Shown here in pieces: positions 35,522 to 46,395 of a stretch of 64,000 nt of DNA. The translations under genes were made by a program, and so were the position numbers. A model generated the notes under the pieces. It was not told the DNA's origin. It worked only from the letters and a program-made list of their open reading frames with translations, and did no database searches. Position 1 is the first letter of the stretch, and each line of letters opens with the position of its first letter. The stretch is from Zestomonas insulae (GTDB lineage: Bacteria > Pseudomonadota > Gammaproteobacteria > Pseudomonadales > Pseudomonadaceae), in NCBI RefSeq assembly GCF_016901015.1, contig NZ_JAFEUP010000005.1, positions 486,658-550,657 of the forward strand, written 5' to 3'.

Positions 35522-35728
35522 CTAGCGCTTCAGATAGGGTGACTCCAGCTCGTTGAAACAACGCACGATGCGCTCCGCGGCCACCTCGGGAAAGGCCTGC
35601 TGGTTCTGCACCACCAGCACCGCCGCCTTGACCCGCCCGGAGCGAATCTGCCGCTGCATGTAGGCGCGAATCGCCTCGTCGCTGACCGGCTCCGGCGGCT
35701 GTTCCTGATCCATCTCTTGGCTCTCCAC
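35522..35728 (-). CDS. Small conserved-looking hypothetical protein
   Basis: A 68-residue (or 63 from the ATG at 35713) acidic-to-basic soluble protein. The segment VSDEAIRAYMQRQIRSGRVKAAVLVVQNQQAFPEVAAERIVRCFNEL looks like a compact helical fold. It has no signal peptide or metal motif. It sits between convergent plsC and the gyrB terminator on the minus strand. I do not recognise the family. Coding character is supported by its GC3-rich codon use and clean start/stop, but not by homology. Confidence 0.6.
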   Translation of the reverse strand: MESQEMDQEQPPEPVSDEAIRAYMQRQIRSGRVKAAVLVVQNQQAFPEVAAERIVRCFNELESPYLKR

Positions 35729-35756
35729 ACGACTGACACGCCACTATAGCGCCCAT

Positions 35757-35783
35757 AAAAAACCCCGACACGAGGTCGGGGTC
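35757..35783 (-). terminator. Rho-independent terminator of gyrB
   Basis: Read on the minus strand, CCCCGAC-CTCGT-GTCGGGG is followed by TTTTTT. It lies about 20 bp after the gyrB stop. Confidence 0.92.
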
Positions 35784-35803
35784 TGTGCAGCGGACGTGCA
35801 ACC

Positions 35804-38224
<2,421 letters not shown>

Positions 38225-38228
38225 GCCT

Positions 38229-39320
38229 TCACTCCCATGGTGTGATTCGGCCTTGTTCCACGTGGAACAGGGCAACCGGCGTGTCCGCGCGCCAGCCATT
38301 ACATAACAATTCGTGTTCCACACAGGTGATGAACACCTGGCAGTCCAGTTCGTCCAACAGGCGGCACAATGCACGCCGATGCTGTTCATCCAGCTCTGAT
38401 GGCAGATCGTCCACCAGATAAATACATTGCCCGCGCTTGGCCTGCCCCATGAGATGACCTTGAGCAATTCGCAGTGCGCACACCACCAGCTTCTGCTGGC
38501 CTCGCGAGAGAATATCCGCGGCATTGTGTGCGCCGGCGCGCAAACGCAGATCGGCACGCTGGGGGCCCGCCTGGGTGTGCCCCAACTGCTGATCGCGCAA
38601 CAGCGATCCGGCAAGCACCGCACTGAGCTCGCGATCCTTGTCCCAGCCGCGGTAGTAACTCAGGGTCAGCCCATCGAGTTCGACCAATTCGCGCAGGACC
38701 TTCTCGAACACCGGTTTCAGCGCCTGGATGTAGGCCCGCCGATAGCCGTCAATCTCATCGCTGGCGAGGCTCAACTCACGGTCCCAGGCCGCTTGCGACG
38801 GGCCGTCCAGTGTACCATGGCGCAGCCAGGAGTTACGCTGCCGCAGGGCCTTCTGCAGGCGCTGCCAGGCACCGAGAAAACGCGGTTCCACGTGGAACAC
38901 TCCCCAATCAAGAAACTGCCGACGAATCTTCGGCGCACCCTCGAGCAAGCGGAAACTGTCCGGATTGATCAGCTGCAGCGGCAGCACTTCGGCCAACTGC
39001 GCGGCGCTGCGCGCATTCTGCCCGTCGATGCGAATGCTGAAATCGCCCTGGCGGTCGCGCGACACGCCCAGATTGCACAACCCGCCATCTGCGTGTGCGA
39101 CTTGGGCGAACACCGTGCAGGCGGCCTGCTCGTACTGAATGACTGGCTGCAAGCGCTGACTGCGAAACGAACGCGCCAAACCGAGTAGATAGATCGCCTC
39201 CAGCAGGCTGGTTTTACCGCTGCCGTTGGCGCCATACAGAATATTGATGCGGGGGGAGGGGGAGAGGGTCACCGCCTGCAGATTGCGCACTGCGGTGACC
39301 GTTACACGACTGAGCGACAT
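38229..39320 (-). CDS. recF: DNA replication and repair protein RecF
   Basis: An SMC-like ATPase of 363 residues that loads RecA at gaps with RecOR. The Walker A is GANGSGKTSLLEAI (about 31-44), the signature motif SRGQQKLVVCALRIAQ, and the Walker B YLVDDLPSELD. Two parS-type sequences lie within the coding region, one encoding FHVEQG near the C-terminus. It sits between dnaN and gyrB in the classic order. Confidence 0.97.
   Translation of the reverse strand: MSLSRVTVTAVRNLQAVTLSPSPRINILYGANGSGKTSLLEAIYLLGLARSFRSQRLQPVIQYEQAACTVFAQVAHADGGLCNLGVSRDRQGDFSIRIDGQNARSAAQLAEVLPLQLINPDSFRLLEGAPKIRRQFLDWGVFHVEPRFLGAWQRLQKALRQRNSWLRHGTLDGPSQAAWDRELSLASDEIDGYRRAYIQALKPVFEKVLRELVELDGLTLSYYRGWDKDRELSAVLAGSLLRDQQLGHTQAGPQRADLRLRAGAHNAADILSRGQQKLVVCALRIAQGHLMGQAKRGQCIYLVDDLPSELDEQHRRALCRLLDELDCQVFITCVEHELLCNGWRADTPVALFHVEQGRITPWE
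38254..38269. promoter_or_regulatory. parS centromere site (perfect 16-bp palindrome)
   Basis: TGTTCCACGTGGAACA matches the parS consensus exactly and lies in the 3' end of recF. The window encodes ParA and ParB at 49.4-51.1 kb, and this would be a ParB loading site for origin segregation. Confidence 0.93.
38884..38899. promoter_or_regulatory. parS-like site, 15 of 16 matches
   Basis: GGTTCCACGTGGAACA differs from the parS palindrome only at its first base and keeps the 14-bp core GTTCCACGTGGAAC. It lies inside recF, 630 bp from the perfect site. Confidence 0.85.
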
Positions 39321-39346
39321 GTAAGGTGGTGATTACCCAGGCGGCC

Positions 39347-40450
39347 TTACAGCCGCATCGGCATGACCACGTAAGCTGACTCGTCGTTGTCCGCTTCCTG
39401 AAGCAGCGCACTGCTGTTTGAATCGGACATCACCAGGCGGACTTGCTCGGTGCCCATCACGCCCAACACGTCGAGCAGGTAGCTGACGTTGAAACCGATC
39501 TCCAACGAAGCGCCGTTGTAGTCGACCGCCACTTCCTCTTCGGCTTCTTCCTGCTCGGGGTTATTGGCCTGGATTTTCAGCAGACCGGACGCTAAGTGCA
39601 GGCGAATGCCGCGGTACTTTTCGTTGGACAGAATGGCGGTGCGGCTGAATGCTTCGCGCAGCGCCTGGCGATCTCCGACCACGAGCTTGTCGCCGCCACG
39701 CGGCAGCACGCGCTCGTAATCCGGGAACTTGCCGTCGACCAGTTTCGAGGTAAAGGTGAACTCACCGGTGGTGGCGCGCACATGATGCTGGCCGAGGACG
39801 ATATTGACCGTGCCATCCTGGTCGGTGAGCAGGCGGGCCAGCTCGAGGATACCTTTGCGCGGCACAATCACCTGGTGGCGCTCGGTCTGCTCGATACCGG
39901 CTTCCATGGCGCACATCGCCAGACGGTGCCCGTCGGTGGCGACGGCGCGCAACAGGCCGGTTTGCACTTCCAGCAACATGCCGTTCAGGTAATAGCGCAC
40001 ATCCTGCTGGGCCATGGCGAAACTGGTGCGCTCAATCAGGCGTCGCAGCTTGCTCTGCGCCATGCTGAAATTCAGCGAGCCAGGGCCTTCCTCAACGCTG
40101 GGGAAATCATTGGCCGGCAGAGTCGACAGAGTGAAGCGGCTGCGCCCGGCCTTGACGGTGAGTTTCTGCTCATCGAGCTTGATGTCGATCAGCACGTCGT
40201 TCGGCAGGCTCTTGCAGATATCCATCAGCTTGCGCGCCGGTACGGTGATCTCGCCTGGCTCGGCGGGCTCTTCCAAAGTGACACGGCCAACCAGTTCGAC
40301 TTCCAGGTCAGTGCCGGTCAGCGACAGCTGCTGCCCCTCGACCACCAGCAGAACGTTGGAAAGAACCGGCAAGGTCTGGCGGCGTTCGACGACGCCAGCG
40401 ACCAGTTGCAGGGGTTTCAACAGAGCTTCGCGTTGAATGGTGAAATGCAT
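39347..40450 (-). CDS. dnaN: DNA polymerase III beta subunit (sliding clamp)
   Basis: A 367-residue processivity clamp. The family N-terminus MHFTIQREALLKPLQLVAGVVERRQTLPVLSNVLL is present, as are GHRLA, a three-domain length, and the C-terminal peptide-binding end DNDESAYVVMPMRL. It lies 34 bp from dnaA on the same strand. Confidence 0.98.
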   Translation of the reverse strand: MHFTIQREALLKPLQLVAGVVERRQTLPVLSNVLLVVEGQQLSLTGTDLEVELVGRVTLEEPAEPGEITVPARKLMDICKSLPNDVLIDIKLDEQKLTVKAGRSRFTLSTLPANDFPSVEEGPGSLNFSMAQSKLRRLIERTSFAMAQQDVRYYLNGMLLEVQTGLLRAVATDGHRLAMCAMEAGIEQTERHQVIVPRKGILELARLLTDQDGTVNIVLGQHHVRATTGEFTFTSKLVDGKFPDYERVLPRGGDKLVVGDRQALREAFSRTAILSNEKYRGIRLHLASGLLKIQANNPEQEEAEEEVAVDYNGASLEIGFNVSYLLDVLGVMGTEQVRLVMSDSNSSALLQEADNDESAYVVMPMRL

Positions 40451-40484
40451 GGTCTAGTCCCTTGCCTCGTGGGCTGCGTTGGAA

Positions 40485-41945
40485 TCAGGTAGTCAGAGTG
40501 CGCAGCAGATTCTTGTAGTCCTCGCGGATATCCGCGTCGGATTCCCTAAGTTCAGCAATCTTACGACAAGCGTGCAATACCGTGGTGTGATCGCGACCGC
40601 CGAAGGCATCGCCGATCTCCGGCAGGCTGTGGTTGGTGAGTTCCTTGGACAACGCCATGGCCACCTGGCGCGGCCGTGCCACCGAGCGCGAACGCCGCTT
40701 GGAGAGCAGGTCGGCAATCTTGATCTTGTAGTACTCGGCGACCGTCCGTTGGATATTGTCGACGCTGACCAGCTTGTCCTGCAGCGCCAACAAGTCCTTG
40801 AGCGACTCGCGGATCAGCTCGATGGTGATATCGCGGCCCATGAAGTGCGAGTGGGCTATGACCCGCTTCAATGCCCCTTCCAGTTCACGCACGTTGGAGC
40901 GGATGCGCTGGGCGATGAAGAACGCGGCGTCATGCGGCAGGTCGATCTTCGCCTGCTCGGCCTTCTTCATCAGGATCGCCACGCGGGTTTCCAGCTCCGG
41001 CGGTTCGACCGCCACCGTCAGCCCCCAGCCGAAGCGCGACTTCAGGCGCTCCTCGAGACCCTCGATCTCCTTCGGGTAACGATCGCTGGTCAGGATGACC
41101 TGCTGACCACCTTCGAGCAGCGCATTGAAGGTGTGAAAGAATTCTTCCTGCGAGCGTTCCTTCTTGGCGAAGAACTGGATGTCGTCGATCAGCAGGGCGT
41201 CTACCGACCGGTAGAAGCGCTTGAACTCGTTGATCGCGTTGAGCTGCAAGGCCTTGACCATGTCGGCGACGAATCGCTCGGAATGGAGGTAGACCACCTT
41301 GGCATTCGGGTTCTTCTTCAGCAGGTGGTTACCCACCGCGTGCATCAAGTGAGTTTTCCCCAGACCGACGCCACCATAAAGGAACAACGGGTTGTAGCCG
41401 TGCTTGGGATTATCGGCGACCTGCCAGGCCGCCGCGCGGGCCAGCTGGTTGGATTTACCTTCGACGAAGTTCTCGAAGGTGAAGGTGCGGTTCAGGTAAC
41501 TGGTGTGCTTCAGCGCGCCGTCGACCTGCACCGTGCGCTCGGTACGCACCGCCGGGGCGACCGGGGGGCTGACTGCGGCCATTGGGTCGTGGCTGACATG
41601 CCCGGCTTCGATGGCCAGGCTATCGACTTCCTGGCGGCTCACTACCGAAGGAGCCGGAGCTGGCGCCACCGGCGCAGGACTGCGCACCGCCGCTGCGCTG
41701 CGCTTGCTACCTATTAATAAGGACAGTGCCGGCGCCAGACCCTGGCTGCGCTCACTGAGGAGCTCGAGCAAGCGACCCAGGTACTTCTCGTTGACCCAGT
41801 CGAGCACGAAGCGATTCGGCGCATAGACGCGCAGCTCGCCGCTGGCCAGTTCGACCTGCAAGGGGCGAATCCAGGTGTTGAATTGTTGAGCCGGGAGTTC
41901 ATCGCGAAGAAGCTCGATGCACTGCTGCCATAGTTCCACGGACAA
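40485..41945 (-). CDS. dnaA: Chromosomal replication initiator DnaA
   Basis: The AAA+ initiator. Domain I begins SVELWQQCIELLRDELPAQQFNTWIRPLQ and is followed by a proline/alanine-rich linker. The AAA+ core has Walker A GGVGLGKTHLMHA and Walker B LLIDDIQF, and the C-terminal DnaA-box-binding helix is GGRDHTTVLHACRKI. I choose the TTG at 41945 (486 residues) because conserved sequence starts at the next codon and GGGGGAT lies just upstream. The ATG at 42017 adds 24 unconserved residues and crosses a DnaA box. Confidence 0.95.
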   Translation of the reverse strand: MSVELWQQCIELLRDELPAQQFNTWIRPLQVELASGELRVYAPNRFVLDWVNEKYLGRLLELLSERSQGLAPALSLLIGSKRSAAAVRSPAPVAPAPAPSVVSRQEVDSLAIEAGHVSHDPMAAVSPPVAPAVRTERTVQVDGALKHTSYLNRTFTFENFVEGKSNQLARAAAWQVADNPKHGYNPLFLYGGVGLGKTHLMHAVGNHLLKKNPNAKVVYLHSERFVADMVKALQLNAINEFKRFYRSVDALLIDDIQFFAKKERSQEEFFHTFNALLEGGQQVILTSDRYPKEIEGLEERLKSRFGWGLTVAVEPPELETRVAILMKKAEQAKIDLPHDAAFFIAQRIRSNVRELEGALKRVIAHSHFMGRDITIELIRESLKDLLALQDKLVSVDNIQRTVAEYYKIKIADLLSKRRSRSVARPRQVAMALSKELTNHSLPEIGDAFGGRDHTTVLHACRKIAELRESDADIREDYKNLLRTLTT

Positions 41946-42004
41946 GATATCCCCCGAATCGGCTGCGCCGCTGAAAAGCAAGCTCGCATTGTAGCGGCCA
42001 GCCC

Positions 42005-42370
42005 CCCAGTTATCCACATGAAGATTTCCCAGAGACCAAGGAAAATCAAAGTGTTAATTCCACCTAAGCAGCGAAATCGGCGCTGTCAGAACCATGTGGA
42101 TAACCGCGCTTGAGCCCCTAGGAAAAGCCTGGGGACAAGCAGCGGATACGAACCACTGTGGACAAAAGCCGCTTTCATCCCCAGCCTGCGCGCAGGATAC
42201 CGACACCTTCGGCACCGCTTATCGACAACCTTTCCGCACACTGAACGGCAGTCCACGTCGGCCCTGCAGCAAGTTTTCCACAGAAAGCGGCCGCCCTAAG
42301 CATTACAAGCACTACAGAAAAGCTTTAATACATTCTCTTCTTTATTTAATTACTCGAAGGGCTGGTTGGA
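42005..42370. other. oriC: Replication origin module 1 (dnaA-rpmH)
   Basis: Two perfect DnaA boxes are TTATCCACA at 42010-42018 and its complement at 42095-42103. One-mismatch boxes are at 42157-42165 (complement), 42219-42227 and 42274-42282. An AT-rich tract, 42296-42355, contains GCTTTA and CATTCTCTT and would be the unwinding element. The known Pseudomonas origin lies between dnaA and rpmH. This accounts for most of the 514-bp gap between the two genes. Confidence 0.85.
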
Positions 42371-42372
42371 AA

Positions 42373-42401
42373 TTGACCTGACCTCCAGCTTTCTCTAGAA
42401 T
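42373..42401 (+). promoter_or_regulatory. Sigma-70 promoter of rpmH-rnpA
   Basis: TTGACC, a 17-bp spacer, then TAGAAT, 58 bp before the rpmH start. This is close to consensus at both hexamers. Confidence 0.8.
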
Positions 42402-42459
42402 TGCCGGTCTCTTAAAACGGGGGCCATTCCGGCCCGCATCGCTCACCAGGTAACACGTC

Positions 42460-42594
42460 ATGAAACGTACTTTCCAACCCAGCACTCTCAAGCGCGCTCG
42501 TGTTCACGGTTTCCGTGCTCGCATGGCCACCAAGAACGGCCGCCAAGTCCTGTCGCGTCGTCGCGCCAAAGGCCGTAAGCGTCTGACTGTCTGA
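42460..42594 (+). CDS. rpmH: 50S ribosomal protein L34
   Basis: A 44-residue, very basic ribosomal protein. It reads MKRTFQPSTLKRARVHGFR, continues through RMATKNGRQVLSRRRAKGRK and ends RLTV. It is the first gene of the rpmH-rnpA-yidD-yidC run, with AGG near the start. Confidence 0.98.
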   Translation: MKRTFQPSTLKRARVHGFRARMATKNGRQVLSRRRAKGRKRLTV

Positions 42595-42607
42595 TCAGTC
42601 AGTCCCG

Positions 42608-43012
42608 GTGGTGAGTCAAGACTTCGGTCGGGAAAAGCGCCTGCTGACTCCTCGACACTTCAAAACGGTCTTCGACTCCCCCAGCGCCAAGGTTCCCGGC
42701 AAGAACGTCCTGCTTCTCGCCCGCCAGAACGATCAGGGCCATCCCCGCTTGGGGTTGGTCATCGGCAAGAAGAGCGTCAAGCTCTCAGTCGAGCGCAATC
42801 GCCTCAAACGTGTCATCCGCAATTCGTTCCGTCTGCATCAGCTCGAGCTGAACGGCTGGGACATTGTCGTGGTGGCGCGCAAGGGTATTGGCGACCAGGA
42901 AAATGCCGAGCTGGCACATCAGTTCGGCAAGCTCTGGAAGCGCCTCGCGCGTAACAAGCCCACAACGGAATCGCCGCCTCAGGCCGCTACAGGCAACGAT
43001 CAGCATGCGTAA
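42608..43012 (+). CDS. rnpA: Ribonuclease P protein component
   Basis: The protein subunit of RNase P, which helps the catalytic RNA cleave tRNA leaders. The 134 residues include the RNR signature in KKSVKLSVERNRLKRVIRNSFR. The GTG at 42608 (MVSQDFGREKRLLTPRHF) matches the Pseudomonas start I recall. It begins 13 bp after rpmH and overlaps yidD by 8 bp. Confidence 0.96.
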   Translation: MVSQDFGREKRLLTPRHFKTVFDSPSAKVPGKNVLLLARQNDQGHPRLGLVIGKKSVKLSVERNRLKRVIRNSFRLHQLELNGWDIVVVARKGIGDQENAELAHQFGKLWKRLARNKPTTESPPQAATGNDQHA

Positions 43013-43250
43013 ACTGGCGCTCATCCCGATCCAGTTCTACCGCTACGCCATCAGTCCCCTGATGGCCAGTCACTGTCGTTTCTATCCCAGCTGTTCCTGT
43101 TATGCCTATGAAGCCGTCGACCAGCATGGTCTGCTGCGCGGCAGCTGGCTGACCCTGCGCCGACTCGGTCGTTGCCACCCCTGGAATCCCGGGGGCTTTG
43201 ATCCCGTACCTCCCGTTAGCCCTTCCCGCCCTTCTTCGATGGCCGAGTAA
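43005..43250 (+). CDS. yidD: Membrane protein insertion efficiency factor YidD
   Basis: An 81-residue amphipathic inner-membrane-associated protein. The family core is PIQFYRYAISPLMASHCRFYPSCSCYAYEA and continues through GRCHPWNPGGFDPVP, including the conserved cysteines. It sits between rnpA (overlap) and yidC (2-bp gap) as in most bacteria. Confidence 0.95.
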   Translation: MRKLALIPIQFYRYAISPLMASHCRFYPSCSCYAYEAVDQHGLLRGSWLTLRRLGRCHPWNPGGFDPVPPVSPSRPSSMAE

Positions 43251-43252
43251 TC

Positions 43253-44920
43253 ATGGATATCAAACGCTCGATCCTGATCGTCGCCCTGGCAATCGTGTCC
43301 TACCTGATGGTCCTTCAATGGAACCAGGACTACGGTCAAGCCGCACTCCCAGCCCCTGCTGCCCCCTCGGCGACAGCGGCGCTGCCGGATACGGCGCCTG
43401 GCACCACCAGCAATGACGACGTACCGACCGCCCAGGCCGACGCCAGCACCGCACCGGTCGCCGCTACCCCGGCGGCGAGCGACCAGCTGATCCGCGTGCG
43501 CACCGACGTGCTCGATCTGGCCATCGACCCGCGTGGCGGCGACATCGTCCAGCTGACCCTGCCGGCCTACCCGCGCCGTCAGGATCGCCCGGACGTGCCG
43601 TTCCAGCTGTTCGACAACGGCGGCGAGCGCACCTACCTGGCGCAAAGCGGCCTGATTGGCAGCAATGCCCCGGACAAGGCCAGCGGCCGCGCACTGTGGA
43701 GCAGCAAGGCCGCGAGCTACCAACTGGTCGACGGCCAGGACCAACTGGTGGTCGAGCTGACCCTCAGCGAAGGCGGGGTCAACTACGTCAAGCGCTACGC
43801 GTTCAAGCGCGGTCAGTACGAGTTCGGCGTCGGCTATAAGATCGACAACCAGAGCGGCCAGCCGTGGAGCGGCAACCTGTTCGCCCAGCTCAAGCGCGAC
43901 AGCAGCGCCGATCCGTCGTCGAGCACCGCCACCGGCGTGTCGACCTACCTGGGTGCCGCGCTGTGGACGCCGTCCGAGCCCTACAAGAAAGTGTCGATGA
44001 AGGACATGGACAAGCAGGGCTTCAAGGAAACCGTGCAGGGCGGCTGGGTCGCCTGGCTGCAGCACTACTTCGTGACCGCGTGGATTCCGGCCAAGGGTGA
44101 GCAGAACACTCTGCAGACCCGCAAGGACGCCCAAGGCAACTACATCGTCGGGCTGACCGGCCCGACTCTCAACGTCGCCGCCGGCAGCCAGGCGGAAACC
44201 AGCGCCACGCTGTACGCTGGTCCGAAGATCCAGAAGCACCTGAAAGAACTTTCGCCGGGCCTGGAGCTGACGGTCGACTACGGCATCCTGTGGTTCATTG
44301 CCCAGCCGATCTTCTGGCTGCTGCAACATATCCACAACCTGCTCGGCAACTGGGGCTGGTCGATCATTGCGCTGACCATCCTGATCAAGCTGGCGTTCTT
44401 CCCGCTGTCCGCGGCGAGCTACAAGTCGATGGCACGCATGCGTGCCGTCTCGCCGAAGCTACAGGCGCTCAAGGAACGTTTCGGCGACGATCGCCAGAAG
44501 ATGTCCCAGGCGATGATGGAGCTGTACAAGAAGGAGAAGATCAATCCGCTCGGCGGCTGCCTGCCGATCCTGGTGCAGATGCCGGTGTTCCTGTCGCTCT
44601 ACTGGGTGCTGCTGGAAAGCGTGGAAATGCGCCAGACCCCTTGGCTGCTGTGGATCACCGACCTGTCGAGCAAAGACCCATTCTTCATCCTGCCGATCAT
44701 CATGGGCGCCACCATGTTCATCCAGCAGCAGCTCAACCCGACCCCGCCGGACCCGATGCAGGCCAAGGTGATGAAGCTGATGCCGATCATCTTCACCTTC
44801 TTCTTCCTGTGGTTCCCGGCCGGCCTGGTGCTGTACTGGGTGGTCAACAACTGCTTGTCGATCGCACAGCAGTGGTACATTACCCGGCAGATCGAGCGCG
44901 CGGCCGCCCAGCAGGCCTGA
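43253..44920 (+). CDS. yidC: Membrane protein insertase YidC
   Basis: Inserts and folds inner-membrane proteins, alone or with SecYEG. The 555 residues have an N-terminal signal-anchor (SILIVALAIVSYLMVLQW), a low-complexity Ala/Thr/Pro linker (about 27-80), and a large periplasmic domain to about 345. The conserved five-helix core follows (GWSIIALTILIKLAFFPLSAASYKSMARM, NPLGGCLPILVQMPVFLSLYWVL, LYWVVNNCLSIAQQ). Confidence 0.97.
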   Translation: MDIKRSILIVALAIVSYLMVLQWNQDYGQAALPAPAAPSATAALPDTAPGTTSNDDVPTAQADASTAPVAATPAASDQLIRVRTDVLDLAIDPRGGDIVQLTLPAYPRRQDRPDVPFQLFDNGGERTYLAQSGLIGSNAPDKASGRALWSSKAASYQLVDGQDQLVVELTLSEGGVNYVKRYAFKRGQYEFGVGYKIDNQSGQPWSGNLFAQLKRDSSADPSSSTATGVSTYLGAALWTPSEPYKKVSMKDMDKQGFKETVQGGWVAWLQHYFVTAWIPAKGEQNTLQTRKDAQGNYIVGLTGPTLNVAAGSQAETSATLYAGPKIQKHLKELSPGLELTVDYGILWFIAQPIFWLLQHIHNLLGNWGWSIIALTILIKLAFFPLSAASYKSMARMRAVSPKLQALKERFGDDRQKMSQAMMELYKKEKINPLGGCLPILVQMPVFLSLYWVLLESVEMRQTPWLLWITDLSSKDPFFILPIIMGATMFIQQQLNPTPPDPMQAKVMKLMPIIFTFFFLWFPAGLVLYWVVNNCLSIAQQWYITRQIERAAAQQA

Positions 44921-44940
44921 TCGCTTCGCCGACCAACAAG

Positions 44941-44962
44941 ACGCCCCCTCGTGGGGCGTTTT
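44941..44962 (+). terminator. Terminator after yidC
   Basis: ACGCCCC and GGGGCGT form a 7-bp stem with a CTCGT loop, followed by TTT. It ends the rpmH-rnpA-yidD-yidC run 20 bp after yidC. Confidence 0.85.
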
Positions 44963-44974
44963 GCTATCTGTTAG

Positions 44975-44983
44975 TTATCCACA
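44975..44983 (+). promoter_or_regulatory. Perfect DnaA box upstream of mnmE
   Basis: TTATCCACA lies 12 bp before the mnmE start codon, between the yidC terminator and the ribosome-binding region. Confidence 0.6.
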
Positions 44984-44995
44984 GAGAGCGCCGCC

Positions 44996-46363
44996 ATGCA
45001 TGCAGCCCAGCCCACCATCGCCGCCGTCGCCACCGCCCAGGGTCGTGGCGGGGTCGGTATCGTGCGCGTCTCCGGCCCGCTGGCACGAGCCATCGGCATC
45101 AGCCTGAGCGGTTTGGAAGCCAAGCCGCGGCATGCGCACTACGGATCCTGGCACGATGAGCAGGGCGAGGTGATCGACCAGGGCCTGCTGCTGTTCTTCC
45201 CCGGGCCGCATTCCTTCACCGGCGAAGACGTCATTGAACTGCAGGGGCATGGCGGCCCCGTAGTGCTGGACATGCTCCTGCAGCGCTGCCTGCAACTTGG
45301 CGCCCGACAGGCGCGGCCTGGCGAGTTCAGCGAACGCGCCTTCCTCAACGACAAGCTCGATCTGGCGCAGGCCGAGGCGATCGCCGACCTGATCGAAGCC
45401 AGTTCGGCGCAGGCCGCGCGCAACGCGCTGCGCTCGCTGCAGGGCGAGTTCTCGCGGCGCGTGCACGGCCTTACCGAACAGCTGATCGCGCTGCGCATTT
45501 ATGTTGAGGCGGCCATCGATTTCCCCGAAGAGGAGATCGATTTCCTCGCCGACGGCCATGTGTTGAGCCTGCTCGAGGCGCTGCGCAGCAACTTATCCAC
45601 AGTGCAACGCGAGGCCGGCCAGGGCGCGCTGTTGCGTGACGGCATGACTGTGGTCATCGCCGGGCGCCCCAACGCCGGTAAATCCAGCCTGCTCAACGCC
45701 CTCGCCGGGCGCGAGGCGGCCATCGTCACCGAGATCGCCGGCACTACCCGCGACGTGCTGCGCGAACATATCCACATCGATGGCATGCCGCTGCATGTGG
45801 TCGACACCGCCGGCCTGCGCGACACCGAAGACCTGGTGGAAAAGATCGGCGTGGAACGCGCGCTGAAAGCCATCGACGAGGCCGACCGCGTGCTGCTAGT
45901 GGTCGACGCCACGGCACCGGAAGCCGCCGATCCGTTCGCCCTCTGGCCGGAATTCCTCGACCGCCGCCCGGAGCCGGCCAAGGTCACGCTAATTCGCAAC
46001 AAGGCCGACCTCAGCGGTGAAACCATCGGCATGGAGCTGAGCGAAGATGGTCATGCGACGCTCTGCCTGTCGGCCAAATCCGGCCGCGGCCTGGAGCTGC
46101 TGCGCGAGCACCTGAAGGCCTGCATGGGCTACGAGCAGACGGCCGAGAGTGGCTTCAGTGCGCGGCGCCGCCACCTCGAGGCGCTGCGTCAGGCGGCCGC
46201 CCATCTCGAACACGGCCATGCGCAGCTGACTCTGGCCGGGGCCGGCGAACTGCTCGCCGAAGACCTGCGTCAGGCCCAGCAGGCGCTCGGCGAGATCACC
46301 GGTGCGTTCAGCTCCGACGACCTGCTCGGGCGGATCTTCTCCAGCTTCTGTATCGGCAAGTAA
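44996..46363 (+). CDS. mnmE: tRNA uridine-5-carboxymethylaminomethyl modification GTPase MnmE
   Basis: With MnmG it modifies the wobble uridine (cmnm5U) of several tRNAs. The 455 residues show an N-terminal folate-binding domain (TIAAVATAQGRGGVGIVRVSG). The central G domain has GRPNAGKSSLLNALAG, G2 TEIAGTTRD and G3 DTAGLRDT. The C-terminal FCIGK contains the catalytic cysteine. A perfect DnaA box lies inside the gene at 45593-45601. Confidence 0.97.
   Translation: MHAAQPTIAAVATAQGRGGVGIVRVSGPLARAIGISLSGLEAKPRHAHYGSWHDEQGEVIDQGLLLFFPGPHSFTGEDVIELQGHGGPVVLDMLLQRCLQLGARQARPGEFSERAFLNDKLDLAQAEAIADLIEASSAQAARNALRSLQGEFSRRVHGLTEQLIALRIYVEAAIDFPEEEIDFLADGHVLSLLEALRSNLSTVQREAGQGALLRDGMTVVIAGRPNAGKSSLLNALAGREAAIVTEIAGTTRDVLREHIHIDGMPLHVVDTAGLRDTEDLVEKIGVERALKAIDEADRVLLVVDATAPEAADPFALWPEFLDRRPEPAKVTLIRNKADLSGETIGMELSEDGHATLCLSAKSGRGLELLREHLKACMGYEQTAESGFSARRRHLEALRQAAAHLEHGHAQLTLAGAGELLAEDLRQAQQALGEITGAFSSDDLLGRIFSSFCIGK
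45593..45601 (+). promoter_or_regulatory. Perfect DnaA box inside mnmE
   Basis: TTATCCACA within the coding sequence (encoding part of NLSTV). It belongs to a run of six perfect boxes between 44975 and 47313. Confidence 0.5.
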
Positions 46364-46395
46364 CCCAGCTTTCCACTCGACTCCTGCCATCCGGC

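Noticed and set aside
38225..38623. N-terminal extension of gyrB
   Set aside because: GyrB starts at MSENN by family length (806 residues). The extra 133 codons are recF read in another frame.
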